Shown: positions 18,238 to 27,780 of the stretch, piece by piece | How the letters are laid out: each line of letters starts with the position of its first letter | Numbering within the stretch: the stretch's first letter is position 1 | Source of the DNA: Mycobacterium colombiense | GTDB taxonomy: Bacteria; Actinomycetota; Actinomycetes; Mycobacteriales; Mycobacteriaceae | Length of the DNA: 64,000 nt | NCBI RefSeq assembly: GCF_001953985.1 | Contig: NZ_MBEI01000053.1 | Location: 124,001 to 188,000 of the forward strand | Direction of reading: 5' to 3' | Made by a program: the position numbers and the translations under genes | The notes under the pieces: model-generated | Seen by the model: the letters and a program-made list of their open reading frames with translations, nothing else | Told to the model about the DNA's origin: nothing | Database searches by the model: none

Positions 18238-19742
18238 CAGAAGATCCCCGAGGGAATCGCGGGTGCCCGGTCGAGCACCAGCGGACCGACCGTGATGTTC
18301 AATGCGCCCAGCGCGCCGGGTTGCAGGTCCGAAAGGGCCTCAGCCGCGGAAAGGAAGCGCCGCTGCTCGGTGTCGCTGACGATGCCCTCAGCCAGTTCGT
18401 GAAACTTTCCGATGTACTGCGCGCGCGCAAACGGCCTGGCCCCCAGGGGGTGTGCGTCTGCGACGGCGATCTCGTCGACGATGACCTCGCCGTTTTTGAG
18501 GGTGATCTCGGCGCGGGCTCCGAACGCCTTGTCGCGCGGATCCGGGGAGTGGTAGCGCCGGGTCCATCCGGGATCTTCGACCGTCGAAATCTTGCGCCAG
18601 AGCTCGACGGTGTCGGGCCGGTGCGCCCGCTCCGGCGCGTAAGACCCTTCGTGATGCCAGGTTCCGTCCTGTAAGGCGACGGCGAAGATGTACATCACCG
18701 AGTGGTCCAGCGTTTCCCGGGAGGCATCGGGGTCGAACTTCTGCGGATCGCCCGCTCCGGTGCCGATCACATAGTGGGTGTGGTGACTGGTGTGCAGCAC
18801 GATCGTCGCGATCTGGTCGAGATCGCCGATGCTGTCCCGCATTCGGCGGGCCAGGTCGATCAGCGCCTGGCTCTGGTATTCGGCCGAGTGCTCCTTGGTG
18901 TAACTGTCCAGGATGGCGCGCTTGGGTTCGCCCGGCTCGGGCAGCGGAACCTGGTAGGTGTGCTCCGGCCCCGAGAGCAGCCAGGCGATCACCCCGTCCT
19001 CGCCCTCCCAGATCGGGGCGGGTGCGGCCTCGCCGCGCATGGCACGGTCGACCGCCTCGATGGCGACCTTGCCGGCCCAGGCGGGCGCGTATGCCTTCCA
19101 GCTGGAGATCAGGCCCTTGCGCGACTGCCGAGTGGACGTCGTCAGGTGCAGCGCCTGCCCGATCGCCTGATAGATGGTGTCCTTATCCAGCCGCAGCATG
19201 GTGCCCAGTCCTGCGGCGACCGACGGGCCGAGGTGAGCGACATGGTCAATCTTGTGCTCGTGCAAGCAGATTCCCTTGACCAGATCGATCTGGATCTCGT
19301 AACCCGTTGCGATGCCGCGGATCAGGTCGGCTCCGCCGATCCCGAGGTGCTGGGCCACCGCCACGAGGGCCGGGATGTTGTCACCCGGGTGGGAGTACTC
19401 GGCAGCCAAGAAAGTGTCGTGGAAGTCAAGTTCGCGCACCGCGACGCCGTTGGCCCAGGCCGCCCATTCCGGGGAGTAGTCGCCCTGGATGCCGAAGACC
19501 TTGGCGCCCTTGAACGAGCTGGGGTGCGCTTGCGCCTGGGCTCGGGCGGCGGCTACCGGGCGGCGGGTCACCGAGGCGGCCGACACCGCGGCGTTGTCGA
19601 TGATCCGGTTGATCACCATCGCCTCGGTATCGGCGGGTACGGCGACCGGGTCGGCCGCGACCTCCGCGATCTTCCAGGCCAGGTGCTCATTCCGTGGGAA
19701 GTCGTCGGCGCTGCGTCGGGTTCGCACGTCATGAAGGCGCAT
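18237..19742 (-). CDS. prpD: 2-methylcitrate dehydratase
   Basis: This 501-residue MmgE/PrpD-family enzyme dehydrates 2-methylcitrate in the methylcitrate cycle. Family segments include [50 protein letters not shown] and [19 protein letters not shown]. The chosen start is ATG at 19742 ([10 protein letters not shown]); the frame is open to a TTG at 19760, which is less likely. It is the first gene of prpD-prpB-prpC-pyc and is divergent from prpR, the arrangement seen for prpD and prpR in M. tuberculosis (Rv1130/Rv1129c). Confidence 0.95.
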   Translation of the reverse strand: MRLHDVRTRRSADDFPRNEHLAWKIAEVAADPVAVPADTEAMVINRIIDNAAVSAASVTRRPVAAARAQAQAHPSSFKGAKVFGIQGDYSPEWAAWANGVAVRELDFHDTFLAAEYSHPGDNIPALVAVAQHLGIGGADLIRGIATGYEIQIDLVKGICLHEHKIDHVAHLGPSVAAGLGTMLRLDKDTIYQAIGQALHLTTSTRQSRKGLISSWKAYAPAWAGKVAIEAVDRAMRGEAAPAPIWEGEDGVIAWLLSGPEHTYQVPLPEPGEPKRAILDSYTKEHSAEYQSQALIDLARRMRDSIGDLDQIATIVLHTSHHTHYVIGTGAGDPQKFDPDASRETLDHSVMYIFAVALQDGTWHHEGSYAPERAHRPDTVELWRKISTVEDPGWTRRYHSPDPRDKAFGARAEITLKNGEVIVDEIAVADAHPLGARPFARAQYIGKFHELAEGIVSDTEQRRFLSAAEALSDLQPGALGALNITVGPLVLDRAPAIPSGIF

Positions 19743-19860
19743 AAGCCGCACAGTACGCAAAGCGGCATGCGAGGTAAATGCGCTGTAAAAGCGTAATCGT
19801 GTGTCCTTACCGGTAGCGTTTTGCGAACGTTGTGAAAGTGGCGGGCGTACCGTGTGATGG
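19743..19860. promoter_or_regulatory. prpD-prpR divergent promoter with PrpR/RamB-like motifs
   Basis: The 118 bases between the two start codons contain TACGCAAAGCG (19754-19764) and TTTGCGAA (19820-19827). These resemble the TTTGC/GCAAA elements bound by RamB and PrpR regulators of Corynebacteriales. Both prpR autoregulation and activation of the prp operon would act from here. The exact sites are inferred by eye. Confidence 0.45.
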
Positions 19861-21276
19861 GTGGCGAAGACGTTCGCCGGAGCACGGCTACGGCGATTAC
19901 GCGAGGAGCAGGGGCTGACCCAGGTGGCGCTGGCGCGCGTCCTGGGACTGTCGACCAGCTACGTCAACCAGCTGGAAAACGATCAGCGCCCGATCACGGT
20001 GCCGGTGCTGCTCACCCTCGCCGAGCGGTTCGACTTGCCGACGCACTATTTCGCACCGGAATCCGACGCCCGCCTGGTGTCGGACCTGCGCGAAGTCCTG
20101 GTCGACACGTCCGCCACGGCCGCGCAAGTCCAGGAGCTCGTCGCCCGGATGCCGGCGATCGGCCAGACACTGGTCAATCTGCACCGCCGGCTGCACGACA
20201 CCACCGCCGACCTCGAAGCGCTGCACAGTCGCGCCAACGTCGACACGTCGGGAATGTCCCAGCAGCCAATGCCTTTCGAAGAGGTCCGGGACTTCTTCTA
20301 CGACCGCAAGAACTACATCGGCGAACTGGACGTCGCTGCCGAAGACTTGTTCAACGAGAACCGGTTGCGCGTCGGCGGTCTCGACGGCCAGCTGGCGCAG
20401 TTGCTCGCCGACAAACTCGACGTCACGGTGGTGATCGACGACGGCCAGGCGCTGGATCCCAACTCCAAACGGCTGTTTGCGCCCGATTCCAAGACCCTTT
20501 ATCTGGCACGGTGGCTTCATCCCGGCCAGCGTGCCTTTCAGCTTGCCACCCAGATCGCCCTGCTGACCCAGGACAGGTTGATCACCGGGATCATCGCCGG
20601 CGACGATCAGCTCAGCGACGATGCGCGCGGCGTCGCCCGCATCGGCCTGGCCAACTATTTTGCCGGCGCCCTGCTGTTGCCCTACTTGAGATTCCTGGAT
20701 GCCGCCGAGGGTGTCCGCTACGACATCGACCAACTGGCAAGGCGATTCGAGGTAGGGTTCGAAACCATCTGCCACCGGCTGTCCACCCTGCAACGCCCAA
20801 ACGCCCGCGGCATCCCGTTCATCTTCGTCCGCACCGACAGCGCGGGGAACATCTCTAAACGCCAGTCCGCCACGGCGTTTCACTTTTCCCGCGTCGGCGG
20901 AAACTGCCCGCTGTGGGTGGTGCATCACGCGTTTTCGCGGCCCGGCCAGTTCCTGACGCAGGTCGCGCAGATGCCCGACGAGCGCACCTACTTCTGGATC
21001 GCCCGGACCACCACGACTGACCCGAGCCGCTACCTCGGGCCGGACAAGAGCTTCGCCATCGGGCTGGGCTGCGACATCGCCCATGCCGGCAAACTCATCT
21101 ACTCCGTCGGCATCGATCCGACCAACACCGAATCGATCGTGCCGATCGGCGCCGGCTGCAAGATCTGCGACCGGCCCGCCTGCCCGCAACGCGCCTTCCC
21201 ATACCTCGGCCGCCCGGTATACGTCGATCCGCACAGCAGCACGGATCTGCCGTATCCACCGGCGATTACGACCTGA
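19861..21276 (+). CDS. prpR: Methylcitrate cycle regulator PrpR (XRE / short-chain acyl-CoA sensor)
   Basis: This 471-residue regulator carries an N-terminal XRE helix-turn-helix ([36 protein letters not shown]), a central domain of the ScfR/RamB type and a Cys-rich C-terminal region with Cys433, Cys436 and Cys441 (CKICDRPAC). M. tuberculosis PrpR binds acyl-CoA and is reported to carry an iron-sulfur cluster at its C-terminal cysteines. The GTG start at 19861 lacks a strong ribosome site. Its divergence from prpD makes the prp-pyc operon its expected target. The last 11 bases overlap the convergent sugar-kinase gene. Confidence 0.93.
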   Translation: MAKTFAGARLRRLREEQGLTQVALARVLGLSTSYVNQLENDQRPITVPVLLTLAERFDLPTHYFAPESDARLVSDLREVLVDTSATAAQVQELVARMPAIGQTLVNLHRRLHDTTADLEALHSRANVDTSGMSQQPMPFEEVRDFFYDRKNYIGELDVAAEDLFNENRLRVGGLDGQLAQLLADKLDVTVVIDDGQALDPNSKRLFAPDSKTLYLARWLHPGQRAFQLATQIALLTQDRLITGIIAGDDQLSDDARGVARIGLANYFAGALLLPYLRFLDAAEGVRYDIDQLARRFEVGFETICHRLSTLQRPNARGIPFIFVRTDSAGNISKRQSATAFHFSRVGGNCPLWVVHHAFSRPGQFLTQVAQMPDERTYFWIARTTTTDPSRYLGPDKSFAIGLGCDIAHAGKLIYSVGIDPTNTESIVPIGAGCKICDRPACPQRAFPYLGRPVYVDPHSSTDLPYPPAITT

Positions 21277-22150
21277 GCGCGGTCAGGTCGGGCCGCCCGC
21301 CGAGGCGCTGCACCGTGGCGCTGGCGGCCGAGGATGCCAGCCGGCCGGCGTCCCGCGGTGCGGCGCCATCGCGCAGGGCGGCAATCAGCCCGGCCACGAA
21401 TGCGTCACCCGCTCCGGTCGGATCCACCACGTCCACGTCGGCGAATTCGAAAATTTCAGTGCCGCCCCGCCAAGCCACAAGATCACCCACATCGGGAACA
21501 GCGATCGCGACCAGTTCCGGACCGCAGGACAGCAGGTGGTCGGCCAACTCGCGAGCCTGCTCCACCGTGGTGATCTCCCGGTCCGCGATCAGCGACGCTT
21601 CGGTGGCATCGGCGCGTAGTACGTCGACCGCCCCGAGGAGGTCTGCCCGAGTCGACGGGTCCGGGACGCCGTCGGCGACCACCCGCCGTCTGAGTTGCCG
21701 CGCGCGCTGCGCGGCGGCCAAAGCTGTGGCGGCCGGCTGTTGCAGCTGAATAGACACGGTGTCGGCGTCGTCGAACAGGGAGGCCGACCGATCGAGGTCG
21801 GCGAGGCGAACCAGCGAACTTTCCGGAACATCTTCCAAGAGCATGCGTTCGGGCGGCCGGCCCACGACATCGATCAGAAGCGCCGTTGTGCCGCGCCGCG
21901 TGACGCCGTCGACGTCGATGCCGTCGCGGCGCGCCTGCTGCAGCACCGATGCGCCGGCATGGTCGTCACCCACGACGCCGATGAGCGCGACCGGCACTCC
22001 CAGCTGCGACAGACCGACGGCCTGGTTGGCGCCCTTGCCGCCGAGCAACTCGTTGCGCTGCAAGATCGTGACTGATTCGCCCGCCGTCGGTGGCCCGTCG
22101 GTGCGCAGCACCAGGTCGCGCGCGATCTGACCGATCACCAAAACGCCCAT
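21266..22150 (-). CDS. PfkB-family carbohydrate kinase (ribokinase-like)
   Basis: This 294-residue ribokinase-type enzyme phosphorylates a sugar or nucleoside with ATP. It shows NELLGGKGANQAVGLSQLG (substrate loop), GVVGDDHAG and the signature DPTGAGDAFVAGLIAAL with the catalytic Asp. The ATG at 22150 (MGVLVIGQIARDLVLR) fits the family N-terminus; the longer open frame upstream is non-family sequence. It stands alone, without transporter or other sugar genes. The substrate is uncertain; ribose is only the commonest case. Confidence 0.87.
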   Translation of the reverse strand: MGVLVIGQIARDLVLRTDGPPTAGESVTILQRNELLGGKGANQAVGLSQLGVPVALIGVVGDDHAGASVLQQARRDGIDVDGVTRRGTTALLIDVVGRPPERMLLEDVPESSLVRLADLDRSASLFDDADTVSIQLQQPAATALAAAQRARQLRRRVVADGVPDPSTRADLLGAVDVLRADATEASLIADREITTVEQARELADHLLSCGPELVAIAVPDVGDLVAWRGGTEIFEFADVDVVDPTGAGDAFVAGLIAALRDGAAPRDAGRLASSAASATVQRLGGRPDLTALRS

Positions 22151-22319
22151 GAGTACACAGTGCCCACTTTTCGTTAGGTGAACAATGCCGCTGGCCAGGC
22201 GGCTGAATCCGCGCCGAGGACGAAACCGGCGCCGCAGCCGCTGCGCGACGTCGTCACGGTCTTGACGGCACCCGCAACGTAATGGTCCAGTGAGCCATGC
22301 ACCGGATCGCGGAGTCGGC

Positions 22320-23309
22320 ATGCCCAAGGTAGCGATTCTCGATGACTACGCGGGCGTGGCCTTACAGGTTGCCGACTGGTCGCATGTACAAAACCAGGCC
22401 GAGGTAACCGTTTTCGACCGGCACCTTGCCGAGGACGAGGCGGCCGATGCGCTGCGGCCGTTTGATGTGGTGTGCACCCTGCGAGAGCGGATGGCCTTTC
22501 CGCGCACCCTGATCGAGCGGCTGCCCGACCTGAAGCTGATCACCATCGTCGGCAGGAGCCTGCCGAACCTCGACATGGCCGCAGCCACCGAACACGGGAT
22601 TCTGGTGGCGCATTCGGATTTCGCCCATCCCCGGTTCAGGTCCATGCGCGATGCCACGCCGGAACTCGCCTGGGGACTGATGATCGCGACGGTGCGCAAT
22701 CTGGCCGACGAGCATCGAAACATGCGGGACGGCGGATGGCAGAGCAGCGTGGGTATGACCCTGTCCGGCAAGACAATCGGGCTGCTCGGTCTGGGCAGGG
22801 TCGGCCGGCGCATGGCCGAATACGCCACCGCATTCGGCATGGAAGTCATTGCGTGGAGCCAGAACCTGACCGAGCAGGCCGCCGGGAGCGTGGGCGCCCG
22901 CCGGGTCGAGAAGGCCACACTGTTCGAATCATCCGACGTGGTCTCCATTCATCTGGTGCTCTCGGAGCGCACCCGGGGACTGGTCGGTGCGGCCGAGCTG
23001 GCACTGATGAAGCCACACGCCTACCTGATCAACACCTCCAGGGGCCCGATCGTCGAGGCGGCGGCCTTGATGGCGGCGCTGGAAAGCCGCCGCATCGCCG
23101 GGGCCGGGCTGGACGTCTATGACACCGAGCCGCTGCCGAAAGACCACCGGCTGCGGCTGCTTCCGAACGTGACCCTGACTCCCCACCTGGGGTACGTCAC
23201 GCGCGAAATGCTGGGTGCCTTCTACTCCGACACGGTGGAATCGGTGGCGGCCTTCCTGCACGGGGAGCCCATCCGGATCGCCAATCCCGAAGCCACGCAA
23301 CGGGACTGA
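22320..23309 (+). CDS. D-2-hydroxyacid dehydrogenase
   Basis: This 329-residue NAD-dependent D-isomer-specific 2-hydroxyacid dehydrogenase interconverts 2-hydroxy and 2-oxo acids. The Rossmann motif is GLLGLGRVGRRMAEY. The conserved LALMKPHAYLINTSRGPIV segment and the catalytic His in LTPHLGYVT are present. Start ATG at 22320 has GGAG (22311-22314) five to six bases upstream. It is divergent from the sugar kinase across about 170 bases and convergent with the TetR gene at 23317. The substrate cannot be read from sequence. Confidence 0.88.
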   Translation: MPKVAILDDYAGVALQVADWSHVQNQAEVTVFDRHLAEDEAADALRPFDVVCTLRERMAFPRTLIERLPDLKLITIVGRSLPNLDMAAATEHGILVAHSDFAHPRFRSMRDATPELAWGLMIATVRNLADEHRNMRDGGWQSSVGMTLSGKTIGLLGLGRVGRRMAEYATAFGMEVIAWSQNLTEQAAGSVGARRVEKATLFESSDVVSIHLVLSERTRGLVGAAELALMKPHAYLINTSRGPIVEAAALMAALESRRIAGAGLDVYDTEPLPKDHRLRLLPNVTLTPHLGYVTREMLGAFYSDTVESVAAFLHGEPIRIANPEATQRD

Positions 23310-23316
23310 AACCGGC

Positions 23317-23913
23317 TCACGTCCGTTTCCAGTGCGGACTCTTGACCGCGTCCAGCGCATCGGTGACGTATCGGTCCAGCGGCCGCGGCTTTCCGGACTG
23401 TCGCACCCATTGCTGAAAGGCGAAATCGGCCGCCGCGAAGGCGAGTTGAACCAGCAGGCCCGGACGGAGATCGGCATCCGGATCGACGCCCATCCGCTCG
23501 GCGATGAGCTTGGTCGCGCGCTCCTTGTCGGCCGGCCGGTGCACCGTGACTTTGTCGAGCAGGTCGGGAACCACCAGCAGGGCCTCGCGCCATTCTTCGG
23601 TGTCGGCCTGCTCGAATGAGCGAGTCCGCGTGATGATGGCGTTGATCAGCGCGACATCGGGCGACTCGTCGGCCGGTCGCCCCTCGAGGAGATTGACGAT
23701 CGCGGCGCCGCCGTAGCGCACGGGTGCGAGGAGGAGCTCTTCTTTCGCCGGCACGTGCCGGAAGAACGTGCGCGGGGAGACGCCGGCGGCCGTGGCGATT
23801 TCCTCGGTGGTCACCGCGTCGTACCCGCGCTCGACGAACAGGCGGAACGCCGCACGCCGGATATCGGCCCGGATCTGTGCGCGTTGCCGGTCGCGGAGCG
23901 ACTCGCCGGTCAT
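23317..23913 (-). CDS. TetR-family regulator
   Basis: This 198-residue protein has an N-terminal TetR helix-turn-helix (IRRAAFRLFVERGYDAVTTEEI, AGVSPRTFFRHVPAKEELL) and a variable helical ligand domain. It is the last gene of a four-gene operon (DapB-like reductase, VOC, SDR, TetR), overlapping the SDR gene by four bases. The divergent promoter of that operon holds the inverted repeat TGACAG-TGA-CTGTCA, its probable operator. The inducer is unknown. Confidence 0.9.
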   Translation of the reverse strand: MTGESLRDRQRAQIRADIRRAAFRLFVERGYDAVTTEEIATAAGVSPRTFFRHVPAKEELLLAPVRYGGAAIVNLLEGRPADESPDVALINAIITRTRSFEQADTEEWREALLVVPDLLDKVTVHRPADKERATKLIAERMGVDPDADLRPGLLVQLAFAAADFAFQQWVRQSGKPRPLDRYVTDALDAVKSPHWKRT

Positions 23914-24683
23914 CGGAAGCAGCCGATCCCGCCGTCGACATGGATGGTCTGGCCGGTGATGAAGGTGGCGTCACTGCTGAGCAGGAACGCCACCAGCGCG
24001 CCCACGTCGGTGCGGACGTCGCCGATGCGCTTCATCGGCACTCGGCCGACGGCCTTGTCGTACTCCTTGGGCGCGAACGACTTCCAGAACTTGACTCCGT
24101 CGGATTCGGCGAAGGGGCAGATGACATTGACGCGAATGTTGTCGCGGCCCCATTCCAGGGCGGCCACCTTCGACAACCCGCGGATGCCTTCCTTGGCGGC
24201 GGCATAGCCGCCCCACTTGGGCTCGCCGCCGGTGCCCGTCCCCGAACCGAGGTTCACGATCGACCCACCACCGGCCTCGACCATCAATGGGTGCACGGCC
24301 TGCATCAGCAGGAAAGTCGCGCGGGGACCCACGTCGTAGCCCAGGGCCAGGTCTTCGATGGTGATGTCGACGAACGCCTTGGGCTCGTTGGTGGCGATGG
24401 CGTTGTTGACCAGGCCGTGCACGGTGCCGAAGGCGTCGACCGCGGCGGCCGCGATCCGCTGTGCGCTGTCCGGGTCCCGCAGATCGGCGACGAGTTGTTC
24501 CGCCCGCCCGATCGCCTTGAGCTCGGTGGCCGTGCGGCCTAGGGCCTCTGCCTGGATGTCGACCAGCAGCACCTCGGCACCGCGTTCGAGCAACGCGGTG
24601 GCGACGCCCTTACCGACGCCCTGGGCGGCGCCGGTGACGATCGCGACGTGCCCACGCATCGAATCGGGGTGGCTGTACGTCAT
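23910..24683 (-). CDS. Short-chain dehydrogenase/reductase
   Basis: This 257-residue classical SDR has the nucleotide-binding motif TGAAQGVGKGVA, the structural LVNNAI motif and the catalytic YAAAK, with Ser in NLGSGTGTGG. Asp after the second strand (VLLVDIQ) indicates NAD preference. The start at 24683 overlaps the stop of the VOC gene by four bases, and its stop overlaps the TetR start, so it belongs to the operon from 26265 to 23317. It is likely a catabolic alcohol dehydrogenase or hydroxyacyl reductase. Confidence 0.9.
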   Translation of the reverse strand: MTYSHPDSMRGHVAIVTGAAQGVGKGVATALLERGAEVLLVDIQAEALGRTATELKAIGRAEQLVADLRDPDSAQRIAAAAVDAFGTVHGLVNNAIATNEPKAFVDITIEDLALGYDVGPRATFLLMQAVHPLMVEAGGGSIVNLGSGTGTGGEPKWGGYAAAKEGIRGLSKVAALEWGRDNIRVNVICPFAESDGVKFWKSFAPKEYDKAVGRVPMKRIGDVRTDVGALVAFLLSSDATFITGQTIHVDGGIGCFR

Positions 24684-25183
24684 CTGACGGGTCCCATCTG
24701 CAGCTGTACTCCGCGGTGCATTTCGTAGGTGCTTCGCGCCCCGTCGGGCAGTTCGATGAACTCGACCGGTGTCCCGTCCGGGTCCTTGATGAAAAACATT
24801 CGGACGCCGCCGATCTCGAAGGGAGCTTGGTCGGGGGTGTAGCCGGCGTCGATGATGCGGCGGTGGGTGTCGTCGAGATCGGTCACCGACAGCGACACGT
24901 TGTGGATGCCTGTGATGCCGCGGCGCTGCTTCTGTCGGGGTGGGTCGGCGCCGATCGACAGCAGCTCGATCATCAACCCGCCGAGCAGCCCGCCGACCAC
25001 CCGGCCCTCCTGCTTGCGGTTCGAGTGCAATGCCGCGTCGAAAGGCTCTCCGGAGATGAGGGTTTCGAAGACGATCTCCATGCCCAGCACATCGCGGTAG
25101 AACGCCAGGGCACGGTCCATGTCGGTCACGCCGACGACGAGGTGGCAGAACGACACGTCGCCGAGGACGCTCTTGTCCGTCAC
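24680..25183 (-). CDS. VOC (glyoxalase) family protein
   Basis: This 167-residue vicinal-oxygen-chelate protein contains two beta-alpha-beta halves: CHLVVGVTDMDRALAFYRDVLG, then HNVSLSVTDLDDTHRRIIDAG and MFFIKDPDGTPVEFIEL. The terminal Glu and the His of each half are the usual metal ligands. It overlaps both neighbours by four bases (reductase upstream, SDR downstream), so all are co-translated. The reaction is unknown. Confidence 0.87.
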   Translation of the reverse strand: MTDKSVLGDVSFCHLVVGVTDMDRALAFYRDVLGMEIVFETLISGEPFDAALHSNRKQEGRVVGGLLGGLMIELLSIGADPPRQKQRRGITGIHNVSLSVTDLDDTHRRIIDAGYTPDQAPFEIGGVRMFFIKDPDGTPVEFIELPDGARSTYEMHRGVQLQMGPVR

Positions 25184-26265
25184 CGCTTGCCCGTCGAAAG
25201 ATTCGGGGCCGGGCGCCCGGCGAACAACGGCAAGTCGAGGTAGGTCTTGATGCCCGGCTCGGCGGCGCAGACGTCGGGAATGGCGTTGACGCAGTGGTTG
25301 GCGGTGACGACGACGCCCGGGTTCTTCACCAAGCCTTCCGCGATCGTCTCCGGTTGCAGCCCCTTGAAGGTGAGGCTCACATCGGGATCGCCGGTGATCT
25401 CCACCTCGAAGCGTTCGCCCCGCTCGCCGAAATTCCAGGCCGGATCCAGATTCTCCTCGCCCATCAGCCAGTTGACGGCCGCGGTGATGACCGGCTCGCC
25501 GTCAACCAGCGCCTGCCACCGGAACCGGCGCGCGGCCACGGTGCCGGACGTGATCGGGAAGGGCTCGTAGTCGATATCGGCGGTCGCCACGGCGACGTCC
25601 TGGATGGTCCTGATGTTGGGATCGATGCGAAATCCCATGTGATCGGCGATCATCCGGACCGACTGCTTGAAGCCCGCGTCGAGCAGTCCGGCCATCGGGC
25701 CTTGCGTCGCTTCCTCGGGGGTGCCGCCGAATCCCATGATGTGACGCACCACGTCCGGGGCGTTGTAGGTGCGGATGTCGGAGAACTCCTCGGCCCGCAC
25801 ATGCGTGATCGCCGACGACAGCGAGGACACCATCAGCGGGAACCGCTCGGTGATGCCGCCGGGGTGGATGCCCGAACCATGCAGCGTCACACCACCTTCC
25901 GTTGCCGCCTCGGCGACGGCTCGGTGACGCTTGTTGCCCGGGTCGGGGTACACCCAGCCGACCGGGGTGACCACGTTCTTCCCGGACCGCAGGATCGCGA
26001 TCACCTCGTCGTCATTGGGTATCAGCGGGCTATACATCACGCAGTCGGCGTCCAACGCCAGTATCTCGTCGATGCTGGTGGTGGCCTTGACACCGAGCTC
26101 CTGGGTCCCGATGATCTTGCCGACGTCGACGCCGTCCTTGTCCGCGCTGTGCACCCAGCACCCCACCAGCTCCAGCTGCGGGTGGTTGATGGCGCAGGCG
26201 ATCGCCGCTTTCCCCACGCCCCCGGTGGCCCACTGGACGACACGAAGCTTGGACGGGCTACTCAT
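25180..26265 (-). CDS. DapB-like NAD(P)H-dependent reductase / amine-dehydrogenase-family protein
   Basis: This 361-residue protein has a dihydrodipicolinate-reductase-like Rossmann domain (RVVQWATGGVGKAAIACAIN) and a C-terminal domain with a conserved tail (VNAIPDVCAAEPGIKTYLDLPL). The family includes 2,4-diaminopentanoate dehydrogenase and native amine dehydrogenases from mycobacteria and myxobacteria, but most mycobacterial members are uncharacterised. Two ATG codons stand side by side (26268, 26265) after GGGAGG; the second has better spacing. It is the first gene of the operon ending with the TetR. A paralogue lies at 56946-58013. Confidence 0.83.
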   Translation of the reverse strand: MSSPSKLRVVQWATGGVGKAAIACAINHPQLELVGCWVHSADKDGVDVGKIIGTQELGVKATTSIDEILALDADCVMYSPLIPNDDEVIAILRSGKNVVTPVGWVYPDPGNKRHRAVAEAATEGGVTLHGSGIHPGGITERFPLMVSSLSSAITHVRAEEFSDIRTYNAPDVVRHIMGFGGTPEEATQGPMAGLLDAGFKQSVRMIADHMGFRIDPNIRTIQDVAVATADIDYEPFPITSGTVAARRFRWQALVDGEPVITAAVNWLMGEENLDPAWNFGERGERFEVEITGDPDVSLTFKGLQPETIAEGLVKNPGVVVTANHCVNAIPDVCAAEPGIKTYLDLPLFAGRPAPNLSTGKR

Positions 26266-26331
26266 CATTGACCTCCCGGAGGGCGCGCGGCCTTTACACA
26301 TTGGCGAATGAAATGGCAGGCTATGACTTGC

Positions 26332-26346
26332 TGACAGTGACTGTCA
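26332..26346. promoter_or_regulatory. Inverted repeat TGACAG-TGA-CTGTCA, probable TetR operator
   Basis: Perfect 6-base arms around a 3-base centre lie in the 112-base divergent promoter between the reductase operon and the SDR gene at 26378. The regulator is probably the TetR encoded at the end of that operon. Confidence 0.6.
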
Positions 26347-26377
26347 ATAATCGACCATTCGGTGAGAGGGTCTGTTG

Positions 26378-27235
26378 ATGAGCGTCCTCGACGGCAAGAT
26401 CGCGATCGTCACCGGCACCAGCCGCGGCGTGGGCGTGGGCATCGCCCACGAACTGCTGCGCGCCGGAGCGACCGTGATCGGCTGCTCGCGCTCACCGCTC
26501 GACGGCATCCCCGGCATCGAACCGGACTGGGCGGACCGCGCTTCCCAGCAGGTGTGCGATCAGGGTGACTACCGCTCGATCGACGCGTTCGTCGCGGACG
26601 TCGTGGCCACCCACGGGCGGGTCGACATCCTGGTGAACAATGCCGGTGGCACCGTCCCGGCGCCGCATGCCGAGAGCATTCCCGAACTGGTGCAACGCAT
26701 TCAGGGCGCGCCCGCCGACGATGACGACTACGCGCGCACCGCCCTGTTCCACGCGTTCGCCGTGCAGATGAATCTCATCAGCCCGCTGTGGTTCGCGATC
26801 CGTGCCTATCGGCAGATGCGGACCCAGGACGGTGTCGGCTGCATCATCAACATCTCCAGCGGCGCCGGACATCCGGCGGGATCGCCAACCCTGGTCTCCT
26901 ACGGGGCGGCCAAGAGCGGCCTCAACCACCTCACCCGGTCGCTGGCCGAAGAGTGGGGACCGAAGGTGCGGGTCAACTGTGTGGCGTTGGGCCCGACGAT
27001 GACCGAGAACTTCCGGTCCTTCGTGCTGCCCAAGGACGACCCCGATGGCGCAAAGTATTTCGCCGCCGTGCCCTTGCGCCGCGCGGGTGAGCCCGCCGAA
27101 GTCGGGCGGGTCTGCGTTTTCCTGGCCGGCGGACAGGCCGACTTCGTCAACGGCACCACCATCGAATGCGACGGTGGGATGCTGCCCGGCGTGCTCTACG
27201 ACGCGGGATTGAAGACCATCACCGATCTGCTGTAG
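26378..27235 (+). CDS. Short-chain dehydrogenase/reductase
   Basis: This 285-residue classical SDR shows TGTSRGVGVGIAHEL at the nucleotide-binding site, NNAGGTVPAP and the catalytic pair Ser (NISSGAGH) and YGAAKSG. An insertion of about 20 residues after the NNAG motif (ELVQRIQGAPADDDDYARTA) is unusual for the family. The ATG at 26378 follows GAGAGGG by seven bases; a TTG just before it is ignored. It is divergent from the TetR-containing operon and shares its operator region, so it is likely part of the same regulon. A DUF1330 gene follows 45 bases later. Confidence 0.9.
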   Translation: MSVLDGKIAIVTGTSRGVGVGIAHELLRAGATVIGCSRSPLDGIPGIEPDWADRASQQVCDQGDYRSIDAFVADVVATHGRVDILVNNAGGTVPAPHAESIPELVQRIQGAPADDDDYARTALFHAFAVQMNLISPLWFAIRAYRQMRTQDGVGCIINISSGAGHPAGSPTLVSYGAAKSGLNHLTRSLAEEWGPKVRVNCVALGPTMTENFRSFVLPKDDPDGAKYFAAVPLRRAGEPAEVGRVCVFLAGGQADFVNGTTIECDGGMLPGVLYDAGLKTITDLL

Positions 27236-27280
27236 CGCCCCGGGCCGCTGCTAGAACAAAACCAACGCAAGGAGATTCAC

Positions 27281-27664
27281 ATGGCCGGCTTGGAACCGAC
27301 GCCCGAGCAGTTCGCCGCGCTCGCGGCGCGACCGGCTGACGCGCCGGTGGTGATGGTCAACCTGTTGAAGTTCAAACCCGAGGGCGGCGTGGAGAGCTAT
27401 CTGCAGTACGGCCGGGAGGTGGCTCCGCACCTTCAACGCGTCGGCGCCACCCTGCGCTATGCCGGGGGAGCGCCGTCCGTGGTGATCGGCGACGGCGAAC
27501 GACCTTGGTGGGACGCGATTCTCGTCGTCGAGTACCCAAACCCCCAGGCCTTCATCGACATGGTGACGACCCCGGAGTACGCCAAGGTGCACGAACATCG
27601 CGCCGGCGGGCTGGACCGCGGCGATTTGATCGCGACCTCGACATGGTCGATGGCATCCGAGTGA
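27281..27664 (+). CDS. DUF1330 domain protein
   Basis: This 127-residue ferredoxin-like-fold protein of the DUF1330/dimeric alpha-beta barrel type shows VVMVNLLKFKPEGGVESYLQYG at the N-terminus and the second-half segment WWDAILVVEYPNPQAFIDMV. A good ribosome site (AAGGAG) precedes the ATG. It follows the SDR at 26378 in the same direction and may be co-transcribed. The family function is not established; it is probably a small catabolic or binding accessory. Confidence 0.85.
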   Translation: MAGLEPTPEQFAALAARPADAPVVMVNLLKFKPEGGVESYLQYGREVAPHLQRVGATLRYAGGAPSVVIGDGERPWWDAILVVEYPNPQAFIDMVTTPEYAKVHEHRAGGLDRGDLIATSTWSMASE

Positions 27665-27673
27665 CCTGACGCC

Positions 27674-27718
27674 GCCCGCCTGGCTCGGCCGGCCCGCGTG
27701 ACCGCCGCCGAGGCGGGC
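27674..27718 (+). terminator. GC-rich hairpin after the DUF1330 gene
   Basis: Arms GCCCGCCT (27674-27681) and AGGCGGGC (27711-27718) pair perfectly, and inner segments CTCGGC/GCCGAG and GGCCCGC/GCGGGCC offer alternatives. There is no T-tract, as is common for mycobacterial terminators. It lies between the DUF1330 stop and the WS/DGAT gene. Confidence 0.4.
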
Positions 27719-27780
27719 CCGGCGCCGGTCCGATCACGCTATGGCTTTCCGGATCAGGCCGAAATGGGTCTAATAGTTGG

